Shown piece after piece: positions 15,708 through 24,219 of a stretch of DNA of 34,249 bases. Origin of the DNA: Lentisphaerota bacterium. GTDB lineage: Bacteria; Verrucomicrobiota; Kiritimatiellia; RFP12; UBA1067. Each line of letters begins with the position of its first letter. Position 1 is the stretch's first letter. The translations under genes were made by a program, and so were the position numbers. Location of the stretch: positions 1-34,249 of the forward strand of contig DUPH01000122.1 of the NCBI GenBank assembly GCA_012838435.1. The letters run 5' to 3'. Under the pieces are notes generated by a model, which saw nothing but the letters and a program-made list of their open reading frames with translations, was not told the origin of the DNA and ran no database searches.

Positions 15708-16850
15708 TCAAACAAGTTCACGCAAGACAGCATCGCACACCTCACGCCCGCGCGCCGTCAAACGCCAGCGGTCCCCCACGCGCTCGGTGATGCCGTGTAC
15801 GACCAGATCGGCGAGGCGCTGTTCCCAGACGCCGACCTTCCCGGCCAAAGCAGGAAAACGCGACGCCTCGGCGGCAAGGTCGATCCCCTCGCTCAAGCGT
15901 AGGGCGAAAATCACACGCTCCTCAGCATCCTCGACGGCATCAAGCGCGGTGGAGTCCGCCGGTGGTGGCGCATCGTGTTTCACGGCGTGGATGTACTCTT
16001 CAAGATCCTCGCTGTTAGTCCAGCGCATCCGGCCGACACGCGAAGCCGCCGACGGGCCGAGCCCAAGGAAGTCATGGCCACGCCACACTGCCAGATTGTG
16101 ACGGCATTCAAAACCCGGAAGCGCGTAGTTGGAAATTTCATAACGCGCGAATCCGGCCTCACCGAGCGCCGTCTCGGCTTGCGCAAGCGCGGCGAGCTGA
16201 TCGTCGTCGCCGGGCAGTTCGAGGCCGTCCTCAACCTGTCGCGCCAACGGCGTGCCCGACTCAACGATCAGCGCATAAACCGAAAGATGCGTGAGTGAAA
16301 GGGAGATTGCGCGCTCGAGCGTTTCACTCCAAAGCGTGGGCGTGACTCCCGGCAGACCGGCGATTAAGTCGATACCGGTATTCACGAATCCGGCGTCTTG
16401 GGCGCGCTTGACTGCCGTGATGGCGGCTTGGGCATCGTGCCGCCGCCCGATGCGCGATAGGATCGTGTCGTCAAAACTTTGCACGCCGATACTGATGCGG
16501 TTCACACCGATGGTCGCCAACGTCGCGAACAGAGCAACCGAGGCCGAGGTCGGGGTGACCTCCACGGTCCACTCCTCAAGCGTGTCGAACGGGAGCCGTT
16601 TGGACAGAGCGTCAGCCAGCCGTTTCAAGCCGTCATTGCCCAGCATAGCTGGTGTGCCGCCGCCCATGTAAAGAGTGCGCAGCGGAACTTTTCCCAACTC
16701 GGGCAGACGGGTCAGACGGCAATCGTATTCACGCGCTGGCAACGTGTTGTAAAGCTCAATCACGCTGGGTGCCGCAACGACCGAGAAGAAGCCGCAATAG
16801 TGGCACTTGCCGTCGCAAAAAGGAACATGGATGTAAAGGTGGCTTGGCAT
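15708..16850 (-). CDS. hemW: Radical SAM heme chaperone HemW (HemN-like)
   Basis: This is a 380-residue radical SAM protein of the HemW type, formerly annotated as oxygen-independent coproporphyrinogen III oxidase. The cluster motif near the N-terminus is HVPFCDGKCHYCGFF, giving CxxxCxxC (Cys12, Cys16, Cys19). The residue after the third Cys is Gly, then Phe; true HemN has a fourth Cys at that second position. Other hallmarks are LRTLYMGGGTPAML, RISIGVQSFDDTILSRIGR and HLSVYALIVESGTPLARQVE. The C-terminal HemW domain is present (RVIFALRLSEGID). No strong ribosome binding site is visible. The gene is monocistronic and diverges from the aconitase gene. Confidence 0.92.
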   Translation of the reverse strand: MPSHLYIHVPFCDGKCHYCGFFSVVAAPSVIELYNTLPAREYDCRLTRLPELGKVPLRTLYMGGGTPAMLGNDGLKRLADALSKRLPFDTLEEWTVEVTPTSASVALFATLATIGVNRISIGVQSFDDTILSRIGRRHDAQAAITAVKRAQDAGFVNTGIDLIAGLPGVTPTLWSETLERAISLSLTHLSVYALIVESGTPLARQVEDGLELPGDDDQLAALAQAETALGEAGFARYEISNYALPGFECRHNLAVWRGHDFLGLGPSAASRVGRMRWTNSEDLEEYIHAVKHDAPPPADSTALDAVEDAEERVIFALRLSEGIDLAAEASRFPALAGKVGVWEQRLADLVVHGITERVGDRWRLTARGREVCDAVLRELV

Positions 16851-16964
16851 GGAGCGTCAACTTAAGCGCGAGGTCCGTAAAGACGGCAAGTAGGATACCA
16901 CAAGTTTAGGCTTGTTGCGCAACGCCTTTTCATGCACCATAGAGTATTCAAGCAGGAGTGATGC

Positions 16965-18917
16965 ATGGCAAAAAGTATTGTTGAAAAAATCCTTTCGGCG
17001 CACCGGGTAGCCGGCAGTCTGGTGCCGGGTGAGGAACTTGCAATCCGTATTGACCAAACCCTCACGCAGGACGCGACCGGCACGATGGCCTATCTGCAAT
17101 TTGAAAGCATGGGGCTCGACCGCGTCAGGGCCGATCTGGCCGTGAGCTACGTGGATCACAACACGATTCAGGTTGGCTTTGAAAATGCGGATGACCACGC
17201 CTACCTCAAGAGCGTGGCTCAGCGCTACGGTATCATTTTCTCAAGGCCGGGCAACGGCATCTGCCACCAACTCCATCTGGAGCGCTTCGGCAAACCCGGC
17301 GCGACCCTGCTCGGCAGCGACTCGCACACGCCGACCGGCGGTGGCATCGGCATGATCGCGATCGGCGCGGGCGGCATCGACGTGGCCGTGGCGATGGGCG
17401 GCGGTCCCTTCTACCTGACCTGCCCCAAGGTCACGCGGGTGTTCCTGACCGGCGCGTTGCGGCCGGGCGTCTCGGCGAAGGATGTGATCCTGACCGTGCT
17501 GGCGCGTTTCGGGACCAAGGGCAACGTCGGGCGTGTGCTGGAGTACGGCGGGCCGGGCGTGGCATCCCTGAGCGTGCCGTCGCGCGCGACGATCACGAAC
17601 ATGGGTGCGGAGTTGGGGGTCACCACATCGGTCTTCCCGAGCGATGCGGTGACGCGCGCATTCCTCGCGGCTCAGAACCGCGTAGCGGATTGGATCGAAC
17701 TGACGGCCGATGACGGCGCGGAATACGAGCAGACCGTAGAGATTGATCTGGCCACCGTGGAGCCGATGGCGGCATGTCCGCACTCGCCCGGGAACGTCGC
17801 CTCGATCGCCTCGATGGCCGGACGCCGCGTCAACCAAGTACTGATCGGCTCCTGCACCAATTCGTCATACCGCGACCTCAAGACCGTGGCGCTGATGGTG
17901 CGCGGCCGCAAGGTACACCCTGACGTGGAGGTCGGCGTGGCGCCGGGTTCGCGGCAGGTGGTGAGCATGCTGGCCAAGGAGGGATTGCTCGCGGATCTGG
18001 TGCAGGCCGGCGTGCGAATGCTGGAAAACGCCTGCGGCTTCTGTATCGGCAATCACATGTCGCCCGGCACGGACGCCGTGAGCCTGCGCACCAGCAACCG
18101 CAACTTTGAAGGGCGCTCGGGAACGCTGAGCGCGCAAGTCTATCTGGTGAGTCCGGAGACCGCGGCGGCGGCGGCGTTGACCGGTGTGTTCACCGATCCC
18201 CGCACCTGTGAAGCCGTGCCGCCCGCTGTCGAAGAGCCGGCGGTGTTCGAAGTGGATGACAGCATGTTCCTCTTCCGCGAGACGGCCGGGCGCGGTGTGC
18301 CGGATACGCCGATCGTACGCGGTCCAAACATCGGCGAGGTTCCGGCGGGCAAGCCACTGCCCGAGATGCTCGACGGCGTGGCGGCGATCAAGGTCGGCGA
18401 TAAGATCACGACGGATCACATCATGCCGGCCGGTGCGCGTCTGAAATACCGCTCGAACGTGCCGCAGTACGCGAAGTATGTCTTCGAGCATGTCGATCCC
18501 GCTTTCTACAAGAACGCCTCGGAGATCCGTGACGCGGACCGTCACGTCATCATCGTGGCCGGCGAGAGCTACGGACAAGGATCAAGCCGCGAGCATGCGG
18601 CCATGTGCCCCATGTACCTTGGCGTCAAGGCCGTGCTGGCGCAGAGCATCGAACGCATCCACTGCGCCAACCTGATCAACTTCGGCATCGTGCCGTTGAT
18701 CTTTGATCGTCCGGAAGATTACGAGACCATCACACAGGGTGATGAACTGACATGCGACGATTTCCGCGCAGCGTTGGCGGGCGACGGGAAAGTAACGCTG
18801 AAGAACGTGACGCGCGGAAACACATTCACGGCAACTGCGGCGTTGAGCGACCGCCAAAAGCGTATCGTGCTGAATGGCGGCCTCTTGGCCGCCGTCGCAT
18901 CGGGGCATGTGTCATAA
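16965..18917 (+). CDS. acn: Aconitate hydratase, compact Aquifex-type
   Basis: Aconitase interconverts citrate and isocitrate with a [4Fe-4S] cluster in the cytoplasm. The 650-residue length and order fit the shorter aconitase class, related to 3-isopropylmalate dehydratase, rather than the roughly 900-residue AcnA. Cluster ligands are visible: Cys297 in GSCTNSSYRDL, and Cys357 and Cys360 in NACGFCIGNH. Substrate motifs include LLGSDSHTPTGGGIGMIAIG. The C-terminal swivel domain contains AGESYGQGSSREHAA. AGGAG lies six bases before the ATG. The upstream gap, shared with hemW, contains the palindrome GTTGCGCAAC (16914-16923). A compact aconitase in an anaerobe suggests a partial citrate pathway feeding glutamate synthesis; this last point is inferred. 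Confidence 0.95.
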   Translation: MAKSIVEKILSAHRVAGSLVPGEELAIRIDQTLTQDATGTMAYLQFESMGLDRVRADLAVSYVDHNTIQVGFENADDHAYLKSVAQRYGIIFSRPGNGICHQLHLERFGKPGATLLGSDSHTPTGGGIGMIAIGAGGIDVAVAMGGGPFYLTCPKVTRVFLTGALRPGVSAKDVILTVLARFGTKGNVGRVLEYGGPGVASLSVPSRATITNMGAELGVTTSVFPSDAVTRAFLAAQNRVADWIELTADDGAEYEQTVEIDLATVEPMAACPHSPGNVASIASMAGRRVNQVLIGSCTNSSYRDLKTVALMVRGRKVHPDVEVGVAPGSRQVVSMLAKEGLLADLVQAGVRMLENACGFCIGNHMSPGTDAVSLRTSNRNFEGRSGTLSAQVYLVSPETAAAAALTGVFTDPRTCEAVPPAVEEPAVFEVDDSMFLFRETAGRGVPDTPIVRGPNIGEVPAGKPLPEMLDGVAAIKVGDKITTDHIMPAGARLKYRSNVPQYAKYVFEHVDPAFYKNASEIRDADRHVIIVAGESYGQGSSREHAAMCPMYLGVKAVLAQSIERIHCANLINFGIVPLIFDRPEDYETITQGDELTCDDFRAALAGDGKVTLKNVTRGNTFTATAALSDRQKRIVLNGGLLAAVASGHVS

Positions 18918-18923
18918 ATCACA

Positions 18924-18939
18924 TTGACCGCGCGGTCAA
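18924..18939. promoter_or_regulatory. 16-bp perfect palindrome between acn and the zinc-finger gene
   Basis: TTGACCGCGCGGTCAA is its own reverse complement. It starts six bases after the acn stop and ends 23 bases before the next ATG (18963). Perfect dyad symmetry without a loop fits a dimeric repressor or activator operator better than an RNA hairpin. No protein can be assigned. Confidence 0.45.
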
Positions 18940-18962
18940 ACAAAAGGTACCATGGAATCACC

Positions 18963-20900
18963 ATGAGCGAGAAGGAAAAGGCGAAGCCTGAAGGTCAGGA
19001 CAACGGCGAGATCACGTTTGATTTGAACTTTGCTCCAAGCTGGGCGCGCACGTCTCCCGAGGAGACGATCCAGCGTTATCAGAACGAGCGGTTTTCGGAT
19101 GACGGCGATGACCGGCGGGGCGGACGCAGCGATTATGGCCGCGACCGTCGCGCACCGCGCGACTACGACAGCCGCGAGCGCGATCGCCGCAGGCCGAGCC
19201 GCCGTCCTCCGCGTCGCGAGGATGACCGCGACCGCGACCGCGGGCCGCGGTTTGCCGACGGCGGGATGCCGCGGCCTGAACCACGTATGGCTGCCGCCGA
19301 TACGCATGGACCGCGTGCCGGGGGCGGAGATGGCTTCAGACAAGAGCGCGGGGGCGACTATCCGCCACGCCGTGACTCCCGCCGACCGCGTCAGGACCGT
19401 CGTCCCGAGACGCCTGCGTTACCGCTCGAGATCCGCGTGTTGCCCGAACAGAAGGCGCTGGGGGCGGTCATCCGCCGCATCCAGACCTCCCACCGTGCGT
19501 ACCCGCTGCGTGACCTTGCTTCGCTTTTTTTGGACAACCCCACTTCGTGCCTGCTTCGCATCGCGCCGTTGAAGGATCAGCAGGTGCCGCTTTTCCAATG
19601 TAAGGTGTGTGGCATGCCCGCCCTCTCGGAGGAGGAGATCCGCACCCATCTGGTCAGCCGCCACATGGATGACTTCTTTGATGTGGAAGAGGTGGAGTGC
19701 GAACCGCCCACCGGCGCGTTTGTGTGTGTCGCGCGCTGTGGCCTGAGCGGCGAACTGATGGGGCCCCCGAATCATCACAGCTTCAACAGTAAAGTGCAGG
19801 AGATGCTGCGGACGCGCTACGCGACGATGGCCGAGGAGGCGTACCGTGCGCGTATCGAGACTGTGCGCGACGCCGAGGTCATTGAAGAGTGGCGTCAGCA
19901 ATGCACTAAGAAAAAGATCTACCGCCGCAAAGGAGCCGCGCCCACAGTAGTCGAGCCGGTTGACACGCCAGACGCCGCCGAAGCAGATGCGGCCGCTGAA
20001 GCGGACGCCGAACCTGCACCCAAGGCCCCGGCCATGGAGCGGGACATCGCTGAACTGGTCTTCCTGCGCGAGATTCTACCGGAACAGATCGCGAGCGTGC
20101 GTCACTTGATCTGCACAGCGGCGATCGGCATGCAGACGCCAAGCCGCCCGCTGTACTTTGCATTGCGAGACATGCTGCAACGTGAGCGTCGTTTCCCTGC
20201 GTCGTTGTTCTTTGCCCTGCGCGGTGCTTTCCGTCATCGCAAGTTGCATCTGTTCCGCGTGAATGACGCCAAGGGACCGGACTTCGTGATGCTTAAAGCA
20301 CCGGTGGCGCTGGACCCGTCGCACGCCGTACAGACGTTGCGTGATGTGTTGACCTATGTCAACGAACACCCCGGTTGTACCAAAGCGGAAATGGTTGCCG
20401 AAATCGCAGGCGACGACGAAGAGAAGATCAAAGAGACGCTCGTCCAACTCATGTGGTTGGTCGAACGCGGTCACGTCGTCGAGTTTTACAACGATGTCCT
20501 GAGTGGTCCACTCGACTATCCCGTTTTCCGTTTGCAGCCCGGTGAGAAACAAGGCGGTGGACGCTCACAGCAAATGACGGCGGATCAAACGCCCGCGCCG
20601 GAGAGTAAGCCGGAAAAAGCTAAACCGGAGTCTGACGCCACGCAAGAGGCTACGCCGGAAGTTGCGCAAGAAGCTGAGCAACCGGAGGTTGAGACCGCGC
20701 CAGCCGCAGAGGTGGCGCCGGAAGAAGCGGAGGCCGTGACGGAGCAAGAGAGCAGCGAGCCGGAGACCAAAGCTGAGGAACCGGAAGCGGAGGCCGCGCA
20801 AACAAGCGAACCGACCGTAGAGACGGCACCGGAGGTCGAAACAGTGCCAGAGGCTGAGCCTGCGGTGGCCGAGCCGAAGGCGGATGCGTCGGCCACGTAA
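18963..20900 (+). CDS. Arg-rich, C2H2 zinc-finger protein of unknown function
   Basis: I do not recognise a characterised family. I start at the ATG at 18963; a TTG at 18924 would lie inside the palindrome. The 645-residue product has four parts. Residues about 35-155 are a disordered Arg/Asp/Gly tail (DRRGGRSDYGRDRRAPRDYD and similar), like RNA-binding RGG tails. A folded region follows with a canonical C2H2 finger, Cys213, Cys216, His229 and His234 (CKVCGMPALSEEEIRTHLVS, then RH), and a possible second metal site at Cys255, Cys259 and His271/272. Residues about 360-530 contain a winged-helix-like segment (DVLTYVNEHPGCTKAEMVAE). The last 110 residues are a Glu/Ala/Pro-rich tail. Basic tail, finger and winged helix suggest nucleic-acid binding; this is inference. 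Confidence 0.8.
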   Translation: MSEKEKAKPEGQDNGEITFDLNFAPSWARTSPEETIQRYQNERFSDDGDDRRGGRSDYGRDRRAPRDYDSRERDRRRPSRRPPRREDDRDRDRGPRFADGGMPRPEPRMAAADTHGPRAGGGDGFRQERGGDYPPRRDSRRPRQDRRPETPALPLEIRVLPEQKALGAVIRRIQTSHRAYPLRDLASLFLDNPTSCLLRIAPLKDQQVPLFQCKVCGMPALSEEEIRTHLVSRHMDDFFDVEEVECEPPTGAFVCVARCGLSGELMGPPNHHSFNSKVQEMLRTRYATMAEEAYRARIETVRDAEVIEEWRQQCTKKKIYRRKGAAPTVVEPVDTPDAAEADAAAEADAEPAPKAPAMERDIAELVFLREILPEQIASVRHLICTAAIGMQTPSRPLYFALRDMLQRERRFPASLFFALRGAFRHRKLHLFRVNDAKGPDFVMLKAPVALDPSHAVQTLRDVLTYVNEHPGCTKAEMVAEIAGDDEEKIKETLVQLMWLVERGHVVEFYNDVLSGPLDYPVFRLQPGEKQGGGRSQQMTADQTPAPESKPEKAKPESDATQEATPEVAQEAEQPEVETAPAAEVAPEEAEAVTEQESSEPETKAEEPEAEAAQTSEPTVETAPEVETVPEAEPAVAEPKADASAT

Positions 20901-20945
20901 GCCCAATCCGCGACGGACGAGAGTAAAAGTGCCTCTCCGCTTTTC

Positions 20946-20990
20946 GGATCCGCCTGATCTGTCTGATTAGACTGATCCGTCCGATCCGTC
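20946..20990. repeat. Five tandem nonamers of the form TGATCCGTC
   Basis: Five 9-base units lie end to end: GGATCCGCC, TGATCTGTC, TGATTAGAC, TGATCCGTC and CGATCCGTC, then a partial TGAC. The array fills the gap between the zinc-finger gene and the convergent purN terminator. Units differ at several sites, so this is an aged array. Confidence 0.75.
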
Positions 20991-21003
20991 TGACAAAAAC
21001 CAC

Positions 21004-21030
21004 AAACGTGCTCCAGCCGCGCGTTTTTTT
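21004..21030. terminator. Bidirectional terminator between convergent genes
   Basis: AAACGTGC (21004-21011) pairs with GCGCGTTT (21019-21026) with one G-T wobble and a 7-base loop, followed by a T-run to 21030. The purN stop codon lies in that T-run. On the minus strand the stem is followed by GTGGTTTTTG, so it can also end purN transcription. Confidence 0.75.
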
Positions 21031-21658
21031 ATGAAATCACCACGCGCCGGCCTGTCACGGTCAGGCGGTTTTCGGAAAGCAGGCGCAACGCTTCCGGATA
21101 TGCACGGTGCTCTTCGACCTGAATGCGCGCGTGCAGCGACTCGGGGGTGTCGTCCTCCAGCACCGGCACACTGCGCTGAATGATGATCGGCCCGGTGTCC
21201 GTGCCGGCATCCACAAAGTGTACCGTGCAGCCGGCCACCTTTGCCCCATACGCCAGCGCTTGCGACCACGCCTGCAAGCCAGGGAAGGCCGGCAACAGCG
21301 CGGGATGGATGTTGAGCACCCGGTTCGGAAAAGCCGCGAGAAGTCCCGGCTTCACAATCCGCATGAAGCCGGCGAGAACCACCGTATCAACGTCGGCATC
21401 CCGCAACATCTGGATGCAACGCTGCTCGGCCGCGCCGTCCAGTTTGGTCTTGAAAGGGGCGCAATCCAACCAAGCACCAGGAACCCCGTGATTGCGAGCG
21501 CGTTCAAGAATACGGGCGTCTGGCACATCGGCAAGGACGAGACGTACCTCGGCGTTCAGGGTACCGGCGGCGATCGCATCCAATATCGACTGCATGTTCG
21601 AGCCAGAGCCGGAGCCCAGCACACCAAGTTTCAAGCGGGTGGAAGAGGTCGTTTGCAT
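21029..21658 (-). CDS. purN: Phosphoribosylglycinamide formyltransferase (GAR transformylase)
   Basis: PurN transfers a formyl group from 10-formyltetrahydrofolate to GAR in purine synthesis. The 209-residue product from the ATG at 21658 has the family signature: GVLGSGSGSNMQSI near the N-terminus, the catalytic trio Asn116 and His118 (VLNIHPALLPAFPG) and Asp154 (DAGTDTGPIIIQ), and HARIQVEEHRAYPEAL near the end. A TTG six codons upstream is the alternative start. No clear ribosome binding site is visible at either. Confidence 0.96.
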   Translation of the reverse strand: MQTTSSTRLKLGVLGSGSGSNMQSILDAIAAGTLNAEVRLVLADVPDARILERARNHGVPGAWLDCAPFKTKLDGAAEQRCIQMLRDADVDTVVLAGFMRIVKPGLLAAFPNRVLNIHPALLPAFPGLQAWSQALAYGAKVAGCTVHFVDAGTDTGPIIIQRSVPVLEDDTPESLHARIQVEEHRAYPEALRLLSENRLTVTGRRVVIS

Positions 21659-21702
21659 GGTGGAAGAGTAATACAAGGAAGCGTCGCTTCCAAGCCGAAA
21701 AC

Positions 21703-21738
21703 AAAAAAAGCGACCGGCGGCGCATGGCTGCCGGTCGC
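21703..21738 (-). terminator. Intrinsic terminator after the small lipoprotein gene
   Basis: On the minus strand GCGACCGG (21738-21731) pairs with CCGGTCGC (21717-21710) and is followed by seven T (21709-21703). It separates the lipoprotein transcript from purN. Confidence 0.85.
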
Positions 21739-21756
21739 AAAACGAGAAGGGCCGAA

Positions 21757-21954
21757 TTACTTCTTCAGCGCACCTTCCAGCTTCTTCTGCGCATCGCTGG
21801 TGGCCTTCTCGGCATCCTTGGCAGCAGAATCAGTCGCCTTCTCAGCAGACTTGACGGCCTTGTCAACCTTGTCGCCCAACGTCTCTTCCTTCTTGCAGCC
21901 GACAAACGCGAACGTCGCGACGGCCATGATCGTAACCATCAACAGGCTCTTCAT
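21757..21954 (-). CDS. Small helical lipoprotein, 65 residues
   Basis: AAAGGAG lies six bases before the ATG at 21954. A lipoprotein signal (MVTIMAVATFAFVGCKKEE) gives a mature protein of about 46 residues. It is almost entirely Ala/Lys/Glu/Asp in heptads (DKVDKAVKSAEKATDSAAKD), predicted as one amphipathic helix. It resembles small Lpp-like or entericidin-like envelope lipoproteins in size and make-up only; no family can be assigned. It has its own strong terminator and a gap of about 115 bases upstream, so it is probably transcribed alone and possibly abundantly. Confidence 0.85.
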   Translation of the reverse strand: MKSLLMVTIMAVATFAFVGCKKEETLGDKVDKAVKSAEKATDSAAKDAEKATSDAQKKLEGALKK

Positions 21955-22068
21955 GTGAACTCCTTTCAACCGTGCCGAATTAGCACAGATTTGTTTCCTT
22001 CCCTTCGGAAGTGGATGAGAGAGTAACAGAAACTGCCTCGCGAAACAAGCAGGAGTTGAGCAGATTTA

Positions 22069-24210
22069 TCAGCGCCGCAACAACGGCAGCAAACTGCCCC
22101 TTTCATCGGCAGGCACTACGATATCGCGGACACGCTCCCACGCGACCTCGCGCACCGACATTTGGCCCGGAAAGAGGTAACGGTGCGGATGGCGCGTCAT
22201 GAACACCCACATGGCATCGGTCGTGACGCTGTTTTCCGCCACACCCACCACACCGTAGGGATGGACGCCAAGTGCTTGAGCCACCGCCTTGCACAACGGC
22301 AGCAGGTCCACATGCCAGTTGCTGACATGCATCGCCAAAACGCCATCCTCTTCAAGCCGCTCGAAATAGAGCCGGAACGCCTCCAGCGTCGCCAAATGGT
22401 AAGGCACTGCATCCCCGCTGTATGCATCGATCATCAGAATATCGTAGCGCGGATCGCCGACCGCCTGCTCGCGTTCCAACATCTTGCGCGCATCGCCGGG
22501 CACCAGATCAATGCGCATCGGCGCGTCGTTCAGAAACGAGAAAAACTGCGGTGCCCCCGCCACCTGAATCATCAGCGGGTTGATCTCATAAAAACGGAAG
22601 AGATCCTGGGGTCTCCCGTAGCTGGCCAGACAGCCCGCGCCGAGCCCCACAATGCCTACCTTCACACCGCGTCCCTCCCGATAGGCGGGATGCGACGAGA
22701 ACGCGATGCCGCCCCCGGTCGCGCCATAGTACGAGGTGCCGCGCCCAGCGAAAAGCGGCGACCTGACCTGCAGGCCGTGCGTGGTTTGTCCGCACCACAG
22801 ATAATGCACAGGCAGCGCACCGGCCTGACCGAACAACTCCAGCGTCTGCGTCACCCGCACGGTCCCGTAAAAATTACGCGCCTGAAAGAGCGTGTTCGAC
22901 GCCGTACGCCGCGACATGACGCCGAACAGGACCAGCCACAACGCGGCGCAACACACGGCAAACACAGGGCGCACCGCACTCAAACGCCTCAACCGCTGCG
23001 GCCACGGCAACCGCAAGGCCAGCAGCAACGCACACAGGCCCAGCGCCAGCGGGTATTCGGTCACGCGCGTAAACACGCGCGGCGCTACAAGCGACGCCAG
23101 CAGTCCCCCCACCGCGCCGCCTGCTGCAATCGCCAGATAGTAATGACTCAAGCGCGTCGTCTCGGGGCGTTCCTCATACAGCCAGCCGTGCAACACGCTC
23201 CCGCCAAAAAAGATGACGCCTAACCCCGCAGCCGCATTTGGCAGGAAACTACCGTCCCCCCACTGGCCTTGAACAATCGCCGCCGCGCACAGCGACACAG
23301 CCGCAAGGATGATCCCAATTGATGACGTCAGCCAGCGCCACGAAGAGAAACCGACGACATAACTCAGCAGAAATGCCGAAAGCATCGCAACCCACACCAA
23401 CGGCAACGGCGTCACATCGGTGAACAGATGCGCAACAATCGCATTCAGCAGAAACGACGTCACGCCCGGCAACACGTACCACGTCCAGACCCGCACCGGC
23501 CGCCGCACCGCCAGCTCGTCCGAATCGGCTTCTTCCACCATCACTGCGCCGCCGCTCTCCCCGTCCCGTACAAAGCGACCGAGGCACGCCATCAGCCCGG
23601 TATATCCGCAAAGGCCGAGTGCCACAGCCCACCACTGGACCGAGAGCGATACAAACGGCTCCAGCACGAACGGATAAACCAACAATCCCGCGAATGACCC
23701 CAAGTTTGAAACCGCGTATAGCCGATATACAGAAGCGACGGAGCCTGGTGACGCATCCGTCCCGTCACCGCAGCCCCCACCGTCTCCACGCGCAGCCAGC
23801 CACCCTTGCACCACCGTCGATCCGGCGGCAAGCGCCACATAGGGAAGGCCCACGCACGCGAGTACGCACAGTAGCACCTCAAGCGCCGGTTGTTCCGTAT
23901 TGCCCGCCACCGTGCGCAATGCGGGACGCAGCACGGCAAACGCCACCGCCCACGCCGATGCCGCACACAACAGGGAGAGATGCACCGCACGCTGCTTCGA
24001 GCGGCGACGACGCGCGACGCCGTGCGCATAGGTGTAGCCTGCCAGCAACAGGAGTTGATAGGCCGCCAAGGAAATTGTCCAGACCGCCGCACTTCCGCCG
24101 AACAGCGGCAACAGAGTTCGTCCCAGCAGCGGCTGAATCAAAAACAGCAAACAAGAGCCGCAGAACACAGCGGCCGCTGAAACGCGGGCTTGCTGACGGT
24201 CTGCGGTCAT
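22069..24210 (-). CDS. Fused MFS-type membrane protein and spermidine synthase-like domain
   Basis: This is a 713-residue fusion. The N-terminal two-thirds are membrane helices starting with AAAVFCGSCLLFLIQPLLGR and LFGGSAAVWTISLAAYQLLL, as in the fused MFS/spermidine synthase family. The C-terminal third (about 490-713) is a Rossmann methyltransferase-like domain. Its S-adenosyl-binding loop is KVGIVGLGAGCLASYG with FRFYEINPLMIQVA, and the acidic motif is YDILMIDAYSGDAVPYHLAT. Soluble spermidine synthases have GGGDG and a second Asp-Glu motif. Here the Gly loop is altered, so aminopropyl transfer cannot be assumed. The gene starts nine bases after the acyl-CoA synthetase stop and may be the last gene of that operon. 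Confidence 0.88.
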   Translation of the reverse strand: MTADRQQARVSAAAVFCGSCLLFLIQPLLGRTLLPLFGGSAAVWTISLAAYQLLLLAGYTYAHGVARRRRSKQRAVHLSLLCAASAWAVAFAVLRPALRTVAGNTEQPALEVLLCVLACVGLPYVALAAGSTVVQGWLAARGDGGGCGDGTDASPGSVASVYRLYAVSNLGSFAGLLVYPFVLEPFVSLSVQWWAVALGLCGYTGLMACLGRFVRDGESGGAVMVEEADSDELAVRRPVRVWTWYVLPGVTSFLLNAIVAHLFTDVTPLPLVWVAMLSAFLLSYVVGFSSWRWLTSSIGIILAAVSLCAAAIVQGQWGDGSFLPNAAAGLGVIFFGGSVLHGWLYEERPETTRLSHYYLAIAAGGAVGGLLASLVAPRVFTRVTEYPLALGLCALLLALRLPWPQRLRRLSAVRPVFAVCCAALWLVLFGVMSRRTASNTLFQARNFYGTVRVTQTLELFGQAGALPVHYLWCGQTTHGLQVRSPLFAGRGTSYYGATGGGIAFSSHPAYREGRGVKVGIVGLGAGCLASYGRPQDLFRFYEINPLMIQVAGAPQFFSFLNDAPMRIDLVPGDARKMLEREQAVGDPRYDILMIDAYSGDAVPYHLATLEAFRLYFERLEEDGVLAMHVSNWHVDLLPLCKAVAQALGVHPYGVVGVAENSVTTDAMWVFMTRHPHRYLFPGQMSVREVAWERVRDIVVPADERGSLLPLLRR

Positions 24211-24219
24211 CGCGGTACT

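Noticed and set aside
22162-23223. 353-codon open frame antisense to the MFS/spermidine synthase-like gene
   Set aside because: The product is Arg/Gln/His-rich with no domain, while the minus-strand gene has clear membrane helices and motifs.
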